A DNA stretch of 8,231 nt from Gammaproteobacteria bacterium. GTDB taxonomy: Bacteria; Pseudomonadota; Gammaproteobacteria; Pseudomonadales; Azotimanducaceae. Where the stretch lies: assembly GCA_027293665.1 (NCBI GenBank), contig JAPUFN010000308.1, positions 1-8,231 on the forward strand, given 5' to 3'. The notes under the pieces are model-generated. The model was not told where the DNA came from. It made no database searches and was given only the letters and a program-made list of their open reading frames with translations. Numbering within the stretch: position 1 is the first letter of the stretch; every line of letters begins with the position of its first letter. The position numbers and the translations under genes are program-made. Positions 1 to 7,102 of this stretch are shown in pieces.

Positions 1-175
1 GGAAGGCTATCCGGGTCACTACTCCCGACGGCCGATTTTCTCCTCTGATTGGCTGGTTATCTGGCTCGTAATCTGCGAAATCTTCGACTAGATCATAAGA
101 CCCGGTTCGTTCCAGGCCGGCACAGGCCATTCCATTTGCGCTTGCTGCAGCACTGCGAGGCTAAACCCTTGAACT
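1..175. other. no supportable gene; left-edge region
   Basis: No convincing coding region lies here. Two short plus-strand frames read in from the left edge and stop near 71 and 91, but neither shows a recognisable motif. No hairpin followed by a T-run is visible. Bases 91-207 could encode, on the minus strand, a 39-codon continuation of the neighbouring protease gene if that gene carries a one-base frameshift; that frame ends with a TAG at 88-90. Confidence 0.4.
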
Positions 176-1336
176 TTAACGCGGTTTTTCGGATCTGCCA
201 ACCAGTTTGGGGAATCTGTTGAGCACATCCATGCCCAACAATCCGTTCACGCCGGCCGGTAGCTCCGGCAGCGCCAATACATCGATGTCGCCAATGCTCA
301 CGTCGCCCACCTGAAGGTCGAAGACCCGATACACTTCGGCTGCGAGACTCGAGTTCGCCGTATGCACCTCCAAACGATGACCAAGGCGCTGTGCGTTCAG
401 CTTCTGCAACACCTCGACCGACAGGCTGGTCATGGAAGCACCGGTGTCGATCAACAGGCGCAACGAGCTGCGTGGTTGCCCCGCGCGACCAGCCAATCGT
501 ACCGAGGTGTAAAGCGCTGAGCCTTCCCGTTCAACCGGGATGCTGCTGCGGCGGACGGCAATTTCTTCAGCAACCGAGCGGCGGGCGGCGTCGGTGATAC
601 CAACATTTCCAGTCTCTTTGAACAGCCGTTCGGCTGCCGCGACGTCATCGCTGCGCAAGAGCCAGCGCACGAGCGACAGGCGATGGCCATCGTAGTCCGG
701 TTCGGCTTGCGTGAGCCATTGGAAAAAACTCACGAGACCGGCGATGTCGCCGGTATTGAGCAGTTGTTGCTCCCGGGCATTGATCAGAAGCTGAGCACGG
801 CGCCTGGCCGCTACGCCATCCGCCGGAGTCGGCGGAACCCGCAATACACTGAACAACGGCTCCAGCGCATGCTGCCATTCCGCATACATCTGCCAGCTGT
901 CAGACAACATGAACTGGGCCTGGACATCGCCAGGCTCATCGTGCGTGTAGGCAATCAGCATCTTGATTGCCTCACTCTGGCGGCCTGCGCTTATCAGCTG
1001 CGCCATCGCACTTCTGAATCGCTGTCGGGTCGCGGCGTCGGCCCCATCGAGATACTCAACGAGTTCCGCGGTGGCCGCACGCTCGAGCAACTCGCTGAGC
1101 CGGTCCGTGCCGGTAGGCTCGACGCTGCGCACGGCGAGCGGCGGTGCGGTGTGGGTCCCTGCCGGTGCGACCGCCACACCCTGCCTTGCGTCCTGATCCA
1201 CATAACGCAAACCTGCGACGAATGCCACCATCAGGGAGCATGCCCAGAGAAGGATAAAGACAAATCGACGCACTGGACTACTGAACCTTCGCTGCGAAGG
1301 TGAGTAGAATACCCTCCCGCCGTGGGCGTCAGCCAT
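176..1336 (-). CDS. membrane-anchored TPR-like protein with retropepsin-like aspartic protease domain
   Basis: Predicted inner-membrane-anchored, periplasm-facing protein of 386 aa. Residues 25-43 form one hydrophobic helix after an Arg-rich N-terminus, which suggests an uncleaved signal anchor. Residues about 80-265 are helical and TPR-like, with pairs of Ala/Leu-rich helices (for example SEAIKMLIAY at 121-130 and AAAERLFKETG at 233-243). Residues about 275-370 look like a retropepsin (clan AA) domain: the catalytic signature LLIDTGAS is at 294-301 (active-site Asp297), and the hydrophobic-Gly motif GLLGMDVL is at 365-372. Such single-domain enzymes act as dimers. The ATG at 1334-1336 is preceded by GTGAGGATGA, giving a GAGG ribosome site at short spacing. 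The C-terminus (from Lys377) lacks the last beta-strand expected after GLLGMDVLNRF, so a frameshift at 209-212 is possible. Substrate and physiological role are unknown. The domain call is firm; the function is not. Confidence 0.8.
   Translation of the reverse strand: MADAHGGRVFYSPSQRRFSSPVRRFVFILLWACSLMVAFVAGLRYVDQDARQGVAVAPAGTHTAPPLAVRSVEPTGTDRLSELLERAATAELVEYLDGADAATRQRFRSAMAQLISAGRQSEAIKMLIAYTHDEPGDVQAQFMLSDSWQMYAEWQHALEPLFSVLRVPPTPADGVAARRRAQLLINAREQQLLNTGDIAGLVSFFQWLTQAEPDYDGHRLSLVRWLLRSDDVAAAERLFKETGNVGITDAARRSVAEEIAVRRSSIPVEREGSALYTSVRLAGRAGQPRSSLRLLIDTGASMTSLSVEVLQKLNAQRLGHRLEVHTANSSLAAEVYRVFDLQVGDVSIGDIDVLALPELPAGVNGLLGMDVLNRFPKLVGRSEKPR
1281..1310 (+). promoter_or_regulatory. weak candidate sigma70 promoter for mfd
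   Basis: TAGAAT at 1305-1310 matches the -10 consensus at five of six positions. CTGAAC at 1281-1286, 18 bp upstream, is a poor -35 (three of six). It lies inside the divergent protease gene, about 50 bp before the mfd start codon, which is where an mfd promoter would have to be because the intergenic gap is only 25 bp. The 17-base palindrome at 1285-1301 sits almost entirely in its spacer. This is inferred from sequence only. Confidence 0.25.
1285..1301. repeat. 17-base perfect inverted repeat, operator-like
   Basis: The sequence ACCTTCGC-T-GCGAAGGT has perfect 8-bp arms around a single central base. It lies in the first codons of the protease gene and 61 bp upstream of the mfd start. A one-base centre is too tight for a good RNA hairpin, so a protein-binding site is more plausible than a terminator. 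It does not match an operator that I recognise, and a chance origin within coding sequence cannot be excluded. Confidence 0.45.
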
Positions 1337-1361
1337 TCATCCTCACGAAAAATAGCACTTA

Positions 1362-4300
1362 ATGACCGATCGCGTATCACCCATTCAACCACCGAGTGCT
1401 CCAGGTCCCGGCCAACAGAGTAACTGGTGCGATCTTCACGCCGGTGTCGGCGCACTGACAGTTGCTCAATGCGCGCGCGATCGGCAGGGTCTGACGATCG
1501 TCGTTGCACAGGACACCGCAAGCGCGCGGCGCTGGTACGACGAATTGGCATTCTACGCAGCGGATCTTGCGCTGTTGCACTTCCCGGACTGGGAAACCCT
1601 CGCCTACGATGCCTTCTCGCCACACCAGGACATAATTTCCGAACGTCTGGCAACTCTGCAACGCCTGCCGGGCCTGACGCAGGCGCCAACTCTGCTTGTT
1701 GTGACCGTACAAACGCTCATGCAGAAAATCGCTCCGCGCGCTTATATCGAAGCTAACAGCATGCAACTTGCCGTTGGCCAGCGATTCGACATTGAACAGG
1801 AGCGTATTCGGCTCGATAGTGCGGGTTACATGGCTTGCGACACCGTCACGGGACGCGGAGAATTTGCGGTTCGCGGCTCGTTGATGGACATTTTTCCAAT
1901 GGGTTGTCCGGACCCGCTGCGGGTGGATCTGCTCGACGACGAGATTGAGAGCCTGCGAACATTTGATTCTGAAACGCAACGAACAATTGCCAGAGTCGAT
2001 CGTTTCGAACTGCTGCCCGCTAAAGAATTTCCGCTGGATCAGTCCGCGATTGCCCGATTTCGCGACAACTGGCACAACACGTTTGATGTCGACGTTCGAC
2101 GTTGCAGCATATACCAGGATATCAGCGAGGGTATCTCACCCAGTGGTGTGGAATATTACCTGCCATTCTTCTTCACCGAATTGGGCACTTTGTTCGACTA
2201 CCTGCCACCGGCCTGCCTGTTTATTCATGAGGCGGATGTCAGCGCTTCCGGCAAACACCTCATCGAAGAAATCAAAAGTCGGTATGACAATCTGGCGCAC
2301 GACATCGAGCGACCGATTCTGGCGCCAGCAGAGCTGTTCCTGCGGCTGGAGGAAATGCTCAGCGAATTCAAGCGTCACGCTCAAATCCATCTCAATCGGC
2401 CGGGCAAACATCAACGTACCTTCGCAAGTCGCCTACCACCGGATGTCGAGGCCAACCCCCGACTGAAAGATCCCGCAATCGCATTGCTGCAGTTTCTGGA
2501 AGATCAGCAACAACCCACGTTGTTCACCGCCGATACCGCCGGTCGACGCGAGGTGTTTCATGAATTCCTCTCCCGCGCAGGGATGCGGCCGACGGAGGTA
2601 ACAACGTTCGACGAATTCCGTCGCAGCGATGCTCGCTTTGCAATCGCCATCGCACCGCTCGAGCGCGGCTTCTGGCTCGACGATATGATCCTGGTCACGG
2701 AAAGCCAGGTCTTCGGTCACCAGGTTGCCGAACGGCGTGCCAAAGCAACACGCGCGCTCGACCCGGAACAGATCATCAAGAATCTGACCGAACTGCATGT
2801 CGGTGAGCCCGTGGTGCACATCGAACACGGCATCGGCAGATATCTGGGCTTGCAGAGCCTTGACATCGACGGCCACTCCAACGAGTTTCTGGCGCTGGAA
2901 TACGCTGACGCTTCAAAGCTCTATGTACCCGTCACGTCCCTGCATCTGATCAGCCGTTATTCCGGTGCGGATGCCGCAACCGCGCCGCTGCATAGACTCG
3001 GCTCGGATCAGTGGGAGAAAGCGAAGAAGCGTGCAGCGGAGAAAGTCCACGACGTGGCCGCAGAACTGCTCAACATGTACGCGCGTCGTGAGACCAACCC
3101 GCAATTTCAATTCAGCGAGCCGGACGAGGACTATCAACGATTCGCCGATCAGTTTCCTTTTGAAGTCACATTGGATCAACAACGCGCCATTGACGAGGTC
3201 ATTGCGGATCTGTGTTCACCCCATGCGACCGATAGACTGATTTGCGGCGACGTCGGATTCGGCAAAACGGAAGTCGCAATGCGCGCCGCTTTTCTGGCAG
3301 TACAGAGCGGCAAACAGGTCGCCGTCCTGGTGCCAACCACGCTCCTGGCGCAACAGCATTTCGAAACGTTCAGAGACCGCATGGCCGATTGGCCGGTACA
3401 GATTGAAGTGATTTCACGAATGAAGTCCGACCTTGAAGTTCGCAATGTCACCGACCGATTAAAAAACGGCACGGTCGATATTCTGATCGGCACCCACAAG
3501 CTGCTGAATCCTGCGATCAGATTCGGTGACCTCGGGCTTGTCGTGGTGGATGAAGAGCATCGATTCGGCGTGCGTCAGAAGGAAAAATTGCGGGCGCTGC
3601 GGGCAGAAGTGGATGTGCTGACACTCACCGCTACGCCGATACCAAGAACACTGAACATGGCAATGAGCGGCATGCGGGATCTCTCGATCATCGCCACGCC
3701 ACCCGCTAAGCGATTGTCGATCAAGACTTTTGTGCAACAAAAACGCAAGCATGTCATTAAAGAGGCCATCACCCGGGAGCTGATGCGCGGTGGCCAGGTT
3801 TTTTATCTGCACAACGAGGTGCGCACCATCGATCTGGTCGCAGACGAACTCGCTGAGATGATCCCTGAAGCCAGAATTGGCGTGGGTCATGGGCAGATGC
3901 CGAAGCGCAAACTCGAACAGGTGATGAACGACTTTTACCATCGTCAGCTCAACATTCTGGTGTGCACGACCATCATCGAAACCGGCATCGATATTCCCAA
4001 CGCGAACACAATCATCATAGAAAGAGCCGACAAATTCGGCCTTGCGCAGATGCATCAGCTGCGCGGCAGAGTTGGTCGCTCGCACCGGCAGGCGTACGCC
4101 TATCTCCTGACACCGCATCCCAAAGCAATGACCGCCGACGCCATCAAACGGCTGGAGGCCATAGAGGCCGCCAGTGAGCTCGGCGTCGGCTTCACCATAG
4201 CGACTCACGATATGGAGATTCGCGGTGCGGGCGAACTGCTTGGCGAAGATCAGTCCGGACAGATTGAGTCCGTGGGGTTTTCACTCTACATGCAACTACT

Positions 4301-4832
4301 CGATCGCGCAGTCAAGGCAATACAGGAGGGCAAAACGCCTAACATGGACACACCGCTCGAACCCATAAGTCAGGAAGTCAATCTGCATACGAGCACACTG
4401 ATTCCGGAGGACTACCTGCCCGATGTGCATGGTCGGCTGATTCTCTATAAACGTATATCGAACGCGTCAAACAGCGAGGAACTCAGCGATCTTTTCGCTG
4501 AGATGATTGATCGTTTTGGCAATCTACCGCAGCCGCTGCGGAATCTTTTCAGCGTAACCGAACTGAAGCTGAAGCTCGAAGGTCTCGGCATACTGCGACT
4601 GGACCTGGGGGAAAACGGCGGTCGCATTGAGTTCAGCCCGCAGACTCGCGTGGATCCGCTGGCTGTTGTTACGCTCGTGCAACGAGAAAGCAATACCTAC
4701 AAGCTCGATGGTGCGACATTGCTGCGCGTGAATCTCCCACTTGAAAACTTCGAAACCCGTCTGTCGTTCGCCAACGAGTTGCTCGATCAACTTGCGCCGG
4801 AAAATCGTCCAAACATGGCAGCAAACGCATGA
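1362..4832 (+). CDS. mfd: transcription-repair coupling factor Mfd
   Basis: Mfd is an ATP-driven DNA translocase that pushes RNA polymerase stalled at lesions off DNA and recruits UvrA for nucleotide excision repair. At 1156 aa it matches the family (E. coli about 1148). The UvrB-like N-terminal module is seen at about 70-330 (FPDWETLAYDAFSPHQDI at 74-91, RGEFAVRGSLMDIFPMG at 165-181). The RNA-polymerase-interacting domain is at about 475-535 (PVVHIEHGIGRYLG, 483-496). The translocase carries Walker A GDVGFGKTE (629-637), DEEH (730-733), the TLTATPIPRTL segment (754-764) and RGRVGRSHRQ (901-910). The autoinhibitory UvrA-binding D7 domain follows at about 1010-1145. All key residues are intact. 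The ATG at 1362 is chosen because no other good start precedes the conserved region; no clear Shine-Dalgarno is seen before it. The first 20 residues are Pro/Gln-rich and unconserved. The gene overlaps the downstream csiV-like gene by four bases, suggesting translational coupling. Confidence 0.98.
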   Translation: MTDRVSPIQPPSAPGPGQQSNWCDLHAGVGALTVAQCARDRQGLTIVVAQDTASARRWYDELAFYAADLALLHFPDWETLAYDAFSPHQDIISERLATLQRLPGLTQAPTLLVVTVQTLMQKIAPRAYIEANSMQLAVGQRFDIEQERIRLDSAGYMACDTVTGRGEFAVRGSLMDIFPMGCPDPLRVDLLDDEIESLRTFDSETQRTIARVDRFELLPAKEFPLDQSAIARFRDNWHNTFDVDVRRCSIYQDISEGISPSGVEYYLPFFFTELGTLFDYLPPACLFIHEADVSASGKHLIEEIKSRYDNLAHDIERPILAPAELFLRLEEMLSEFKRHAQIHLNRPGKHQRTFASRLPPDVEANPRLKDPAIALLQFLEDQQQPTLFTADTAGRREVFHEFLSRAGMRPTEVTTFDEFRRSDARFAIAIAPLERGFWLDDMILVTESQVFGHQVAERRAKATRALDPEQIIKNLTELHVGEPVVHIEHGIGRYLGLQSLDIDGHSNEFLALEYADASKLYVPVTSLHLISRYSGADAATAPLHRLGSDQWEKAKKRAAEKVHDVAAELLNMYARRETNPQFQFSEPDEDYQRFADQFPFEVTLDQQRAIDEVIADLCSPHATDRLICGDVGFGKTEVAMRAAFLAVQSGKQVAVLVPTTLLAQQHFETFRDRMADWPVQIEVISRMKSDLEVRNVTDRLKNGTVDILIGTHKLLNPAIRFGDLGLVVVDEEHRFGVRQKEKLRALRAEVDVLTLTATPIPRTLNMAMSGMRDLSIIATPPAKRLSIKTFVQQKRKHVIKEAITRELMRGGQVFYLHNEVRTIDLVADELAEMIPEARIGVGHGQMPKRKLEQVMNDFYHRQLNILVCTTIIETGIDIPNANTIIIERADKFGLAQMHQLRGRVGRSHRQAYAYLLTPHPKAMTADAIKRLEAIEAASELGVGFTIATHDMEIRGAGELLGEDQSGQIESVGFSLYMQLLDRAVKAIQEGKTPNMDTPLEPISQEVNLHTSTLIPEDYLPDVHGRLILYKRISNASNSEELSDLFAEMIDRFGNLPQPLRNLFSVTELKLKLEGLGILRLDLGENGGRIEFSPQTRVDPLAVVTLVQRESNTYKLDGATLLRVNLPLENFETRLSFANELLDQLAPENRPNMAANA

Positions 4833-5839
4833 CGTACACAAGAGTTCCCATCACGGCGGCGGCCATCCTTCTACTGACGACTAGTCCCGTACATGCCCGC
4901 GAGGAAATCAAAGATTTTCTGAAAAACGACTGGTATGAAATCGAATTCTTCGTATTCGAACGCAGTGAAGTCATGGACTACGACACCACAGAGGCGCTGA
5001 CCCTGCACACTCCGCACAAGCTAGCACTCAACCTCAAGGCGCAACGCCCGGGAGTGGAAGGCTTTGAGAGCTACTACGAACTCGATCAGGAGACAAAACT
5101 CTGCCTCGTTTTCCCGACGTTGGAATATTCGGTGTCCACGACCGCAACCACTCACTTTGAGTACGCAGAAATGCGCCTGCTCGATGTACTGGACACGCAA
5201 GCTGTCAACTCAGCGGCTGCGCAGGCGGTGCTCGAAGGCGGGCCTGCGCCAGAAATATTTCCGCTACTCGAACCCCATCCACTGCTCGACGTGATGGCGC
5301 AAGCGGCTCGATTCGAATCAGCAATGCAGGAACGTCGTGATCGCTGGTTGCCTGCAGATACTCATGTTCTCGATCGCGAAGCGAACATTGTGCAAAACCG
5401 TGGCATCGGCCGCATATTGCACCACGGTCGCTGGCTCCAGGCTGTACCCTCCCGCGAAGCACCCCAGCCCATCCTAATTCAGGGTGGTGAGCGATTGGCC
5501 AACTCGTGGGAAATAGAAGGTACGGTCGCGACAACACTGGGTCGGTACCTGCACTTCCAGGCTACTCTTTTCTACCATGCACCCGGTCTGGGCCTGGAGC
5601 CGATCGAATTCATTCTCCGCGCCGATGGCAGCATTACGAGCCCACCAACACGGCAGCTGGATCCGTTCGGCTACATGCTTCTCGACGAAAGTCGACGCAT
5701 GCGCAGCGAGGAAATCCATTACCTCGATCATCCGAAACTCGGTATCGTTGTGCGAATCGACCCGGTGGAGATGCCGACCGCGCTACTTGACGCTTTCGAA
5801 CACCTCGGTGAGGAAGAGCCAGAGAATCTGGGCGACTGA
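4829..5839 (+). CDS. CsiV-family predicted periplasmic protein
   Basis: A 336-aa protein with a signal peptide at residues 1-23 (hydrophobic AAAILLLTT, then VHA before Arg24), so it is probably exported to the periplasm. It resembles the CsiV family (formerly DUF2803), whose Vibrio cholerae member is linked to peptidoglycan binding and tolerance of D-amino acids. Supporting features are an early strand WYEIEFFVFER (35-45), HHGRWLQAVPSREAPQPI (198-215), EIEGTVATTLGRYLHFQATLFY (228-249), and the Arg-rich block ESRRMRSEEIHYLDHPKLG (287-305) followed by IVVRIDPVEMP (306-316). The ATG overlaps the mfd TGA (ATGA), so translation probably depends on ribosomes finishing mfd; no separate promoter is evident. 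The mfd-csiV order is, as I recall, common in Gammaproteobacteria, including pseudomonads. The 3' end overlaps the convergent phosphorylase gene by 57 bp. The biochemical function in this organism is unknown. Confidence 0.8.
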   Translation: MTYTRVPITAAAILLLTTSPVHAREEIKDFLKNDWYEIEFFVFERSEVMDYDTTEALTLHTPHKLALNLKAQRPGVEGFESYYELDQETKLCLVFPTLEYSVSTTATTHFEYAEMRLLDVLDTQAVNSAAAQAVLEGGPAPEIFPLLEPHPLLDVMAQAARFESAMQERRDRWLPADTHVLDREANIVQNRGIGRILHHGRWLQAVPSREAPQPILIQGGERLANSWEIEGTVATTLGRYLHFQATLFYHAPGLGLEPIEFILRADGSITSPPTRQLDPFGYMLLDESRRMRSEEIHYLDHPKLGIVVRIDPVEMPTALLDAFEHLGEEEPENLGD

Positions 5840-6529
5840 GGACATCCCCTGCTTTGCAACTGCAGCGATCGATGCCATGTCGACGCTATCTCCATCATGA
5901 CCGGCTGCAGGATTGACGACCAGTGACAAGCTTGCGTAGGGAATTTCGAGTTCCCGTGCCAGCGCGGCTTCTGGCATTCCCGTCATCCCGACAATCGCGC
6001 AGGTGTCGCGGCGCATTCGGGCGATCTCGGCAATGCTCTCCAAGCGCGGCCCTTGCGTAACCCCCATAACTCCACCAGCCACGACTGGCAACGATGCAAG
6101 TTCTGCTGCAGCCAGCAATTGCTTGCGTAATCCCGCATCGTAGGGCTGGCTGAAATCAATATGGCGCACGGCATCATCCGCACTGAAAGACTGGGCTCGG
6201 CCCCAGGTGTAGTCGATGATTTGATCGGGTAGCACGATAGCACCGGTTGTCGCGGCGGAACTGATACCACCCACCGTATTGAGCGCGACCACGGCCTGCA
6301 CACCCAGTGATTGCATGAGACTCAAATTCGCTCGATAGTTGACTGCGTGCGGCGCTATTCGATGCGGGCTCCCATGACGCGCCAGCTTAACCACGTCGCA
6401 ATCGCCAACCTGGGCAAGTTCCGCCTGCGCGGAAGCTTCGCCGAACTCGGTCTGGGTATTGCCGATATGCTCCCAGGAAACCGTCCATGGCAGATCGGCT
6501 GAGCCGATGATAAGGCCTACGCGCGCCAT
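5783..6529 (-). CDS. S-methyl-5'-thioinosine phosphorylase / purine nucleoside phosphorylase (MTAP-PNP family)
   Basis: This 248-aa cytosolic enzyme probably cleaves S-methyl-5'-thioinosine (or inosine) with phosphate, giving hypoxanthine and a ribose-1-phosphate derivative. It closely resembles Pseudomonas aeruginosa PA3004, a characterised methylthioinosine phosphorylase, through ARHGSPHRIAPHAVNYRANL (50-69), NTVGGI (84-89), GVTQGPRLES (156-165), GMTGMPEAALAREL (181-194) and VVNPAAG (204-210). Asn206 stands where adenine-specific MTA phosphorylases have Asp, which favours 6-oxopurines. The N-terminal phosphate loop reads IIGSADL (7-13) instead of the usual GGTGL type; Ser10 may still bind phosphate. 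The ATG follows the hpt TGA with no gap, and only a weak AGG lies upstream, so translation is probably coupled to hpt. The last 57 bp overlap the end of the opposing csiV-like gene. The family call is strong; substrate preference between methylthioinosine and inosine is inferred. Confidence 0.88.
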   Translation of the reverse strand: MARVGLIIGSADLPWTVSWEHIGNTQTEFGEASAQAELAQVGDCDVVKLARHGSPHRIAPHAVNYRANLSLMQSLGVQAVVALNTVGGISSAATTGAIVLPDQIIDYTWGRAQSFSADDAVRHIDFSQPYDAGLRKQLLAAAELASLPVVAGGVMGVTQGPRLESIAEIARMRRDTCAIVGMTGMPEAALARELEIPYASLSLVVNPAAGHDGDSVDMASIAAVAKQGMSSVAQILWLFLTEVFESVK

Positions 6530-7102
6530 TCAGTCTGTAACCTGCGCTTCGAGTGCGGTCGAAATCGCATAGATCTCAGGCAGGTTGCGCCAGTATCCGT
6601 GGTAGTCCATGCCGCAGCCAAAAAGGTAGCGGTCGGGACACTCAAGAGCGCTGAAATCGGCAACAATCGGCCGCGTTGCTGTGATCTTCTTGGCAACCAG
6701 GACAGTCGTGGTCACTGCTGTGGCGCCTTCTTCGATTGCCCAGGCGCTCAACGCCGCCAGCGTATGTCCCTGATCGAGGATGTCGTCGACAAACACCACA
6801 TGGCGCCCGGCCAGGGCCGTTTGGGGTTTCGCATGGAATTCTATCTCGCCACCGCGTAGCGACTTGCCGTAGCGCCCGGCATGCACATACGTCAATTCGA
6901 GTGGCATCTCCAGACGCTTGAGTAGTGCCGCCGTGTAGGGCAACCCGCCGTTCATGACGCATACCAGGATCGGGTTTTCCGCAAACAACGCGATCTTCAG
7001 TTTTACCGCAATCTGATCGATAGCTTTCTCAACTGCAGAAGCGGAAACCAGCAAATCTGCGGTCGCTCGTGCCGCCAGCGCAGCCGCCGGGACGTCGCTC
7101 AA
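6530..7102 (-). CDS. hpt: hypoxanthine-guanine phosphoribosyltransferase
   Basis: A 190-aa cytosolic purine salvage enzyme that joins hypoxanthine or guanine to PRPP to give IMP or GMP. Visible motifs are the pyrophosphate loop VMNGG (49-53), the PRPP-binding signature HVVFVDDILDQGHTL (101-115, acidic pair Asp106-Asp107), the base-contacting Lys in AKK (137-139), and PDRYLFGCGMDYHGYW (156-171), equivalent to the base-stacking and Mg-binding stretch of other HPRTs. I chose a TTG start at 7100-7102. It overlaps the stop of the upstream channel gene (TTGA), gives a normal length, and is near a GGA. The frame stays open upstream to an ATG at 7222, but that 40-residue extension lies inside the channel gene, is Cys/His/Arg-rich and unlike HPRT, so it was rejected. 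Its product hypoxanthine-to-IMP step fits the phosphorylase encoded directly downstream. Confidence 0.93.
   Translation of the reverse strand: MSDVPAAALAARATADLLVSASAVEKAIDQIAVKLKIALFAENPILVCVMNGGLPYTAALLKRLEMPLELTYVHAGRYGKSLRGGEIEFHAKPQTALAGRHVVFVDDILDQGHTLAALSAWAIEEGATAVTTTVLVAKKITATRPIVADFSALECPDRYLFGCGMDYHGYWRNLPEIYAISTALEAQVTD

Noticed and set aside
2..91. Plus-strand frames reading in from the left edge as the end of a gene
   Set aside because: They have only 22-29 codons and no recognisable motif; two frames are equally open, so neither can be supported.
683..1303. 206-codon open frame on the plus strand inside the protease gene
   Set aside because: It is antisense to a gene with clear domain motifs, its translation is Arg/His/Cys-rich without a recognisable motif, and it is best explained as a high-GC shadow frame.
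1349..1354. TATTTT with an upstream TG on the minus strand as an extended -10 for the protease gene
   Set aside because: Transcription would start only a few bases before the ATG, leaving no room for the GAGG ribosome site, and no -35 is present.
1377..2075. 232-codon open frame on the minus strand inside the 5' part of mfd
   Set aside because: It is opposite conserved UvrB-like Mfd sequence, with no motif or ribosome site of its own.
3459..4208. 249-codon open frame on the minus strand inside mfd
   Set aside because: It lies opposite the most conserved part of the Mfd translocase domain and encodes no recognisable protein; a shadow frame.
5801..5810. CACCTCGGTG as a terminator hairpin between the convergent genes
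   Set aside because: It has a four-bp stem, a two-base loop and no T-run on either strand; it lies in coding sequence of both genes.
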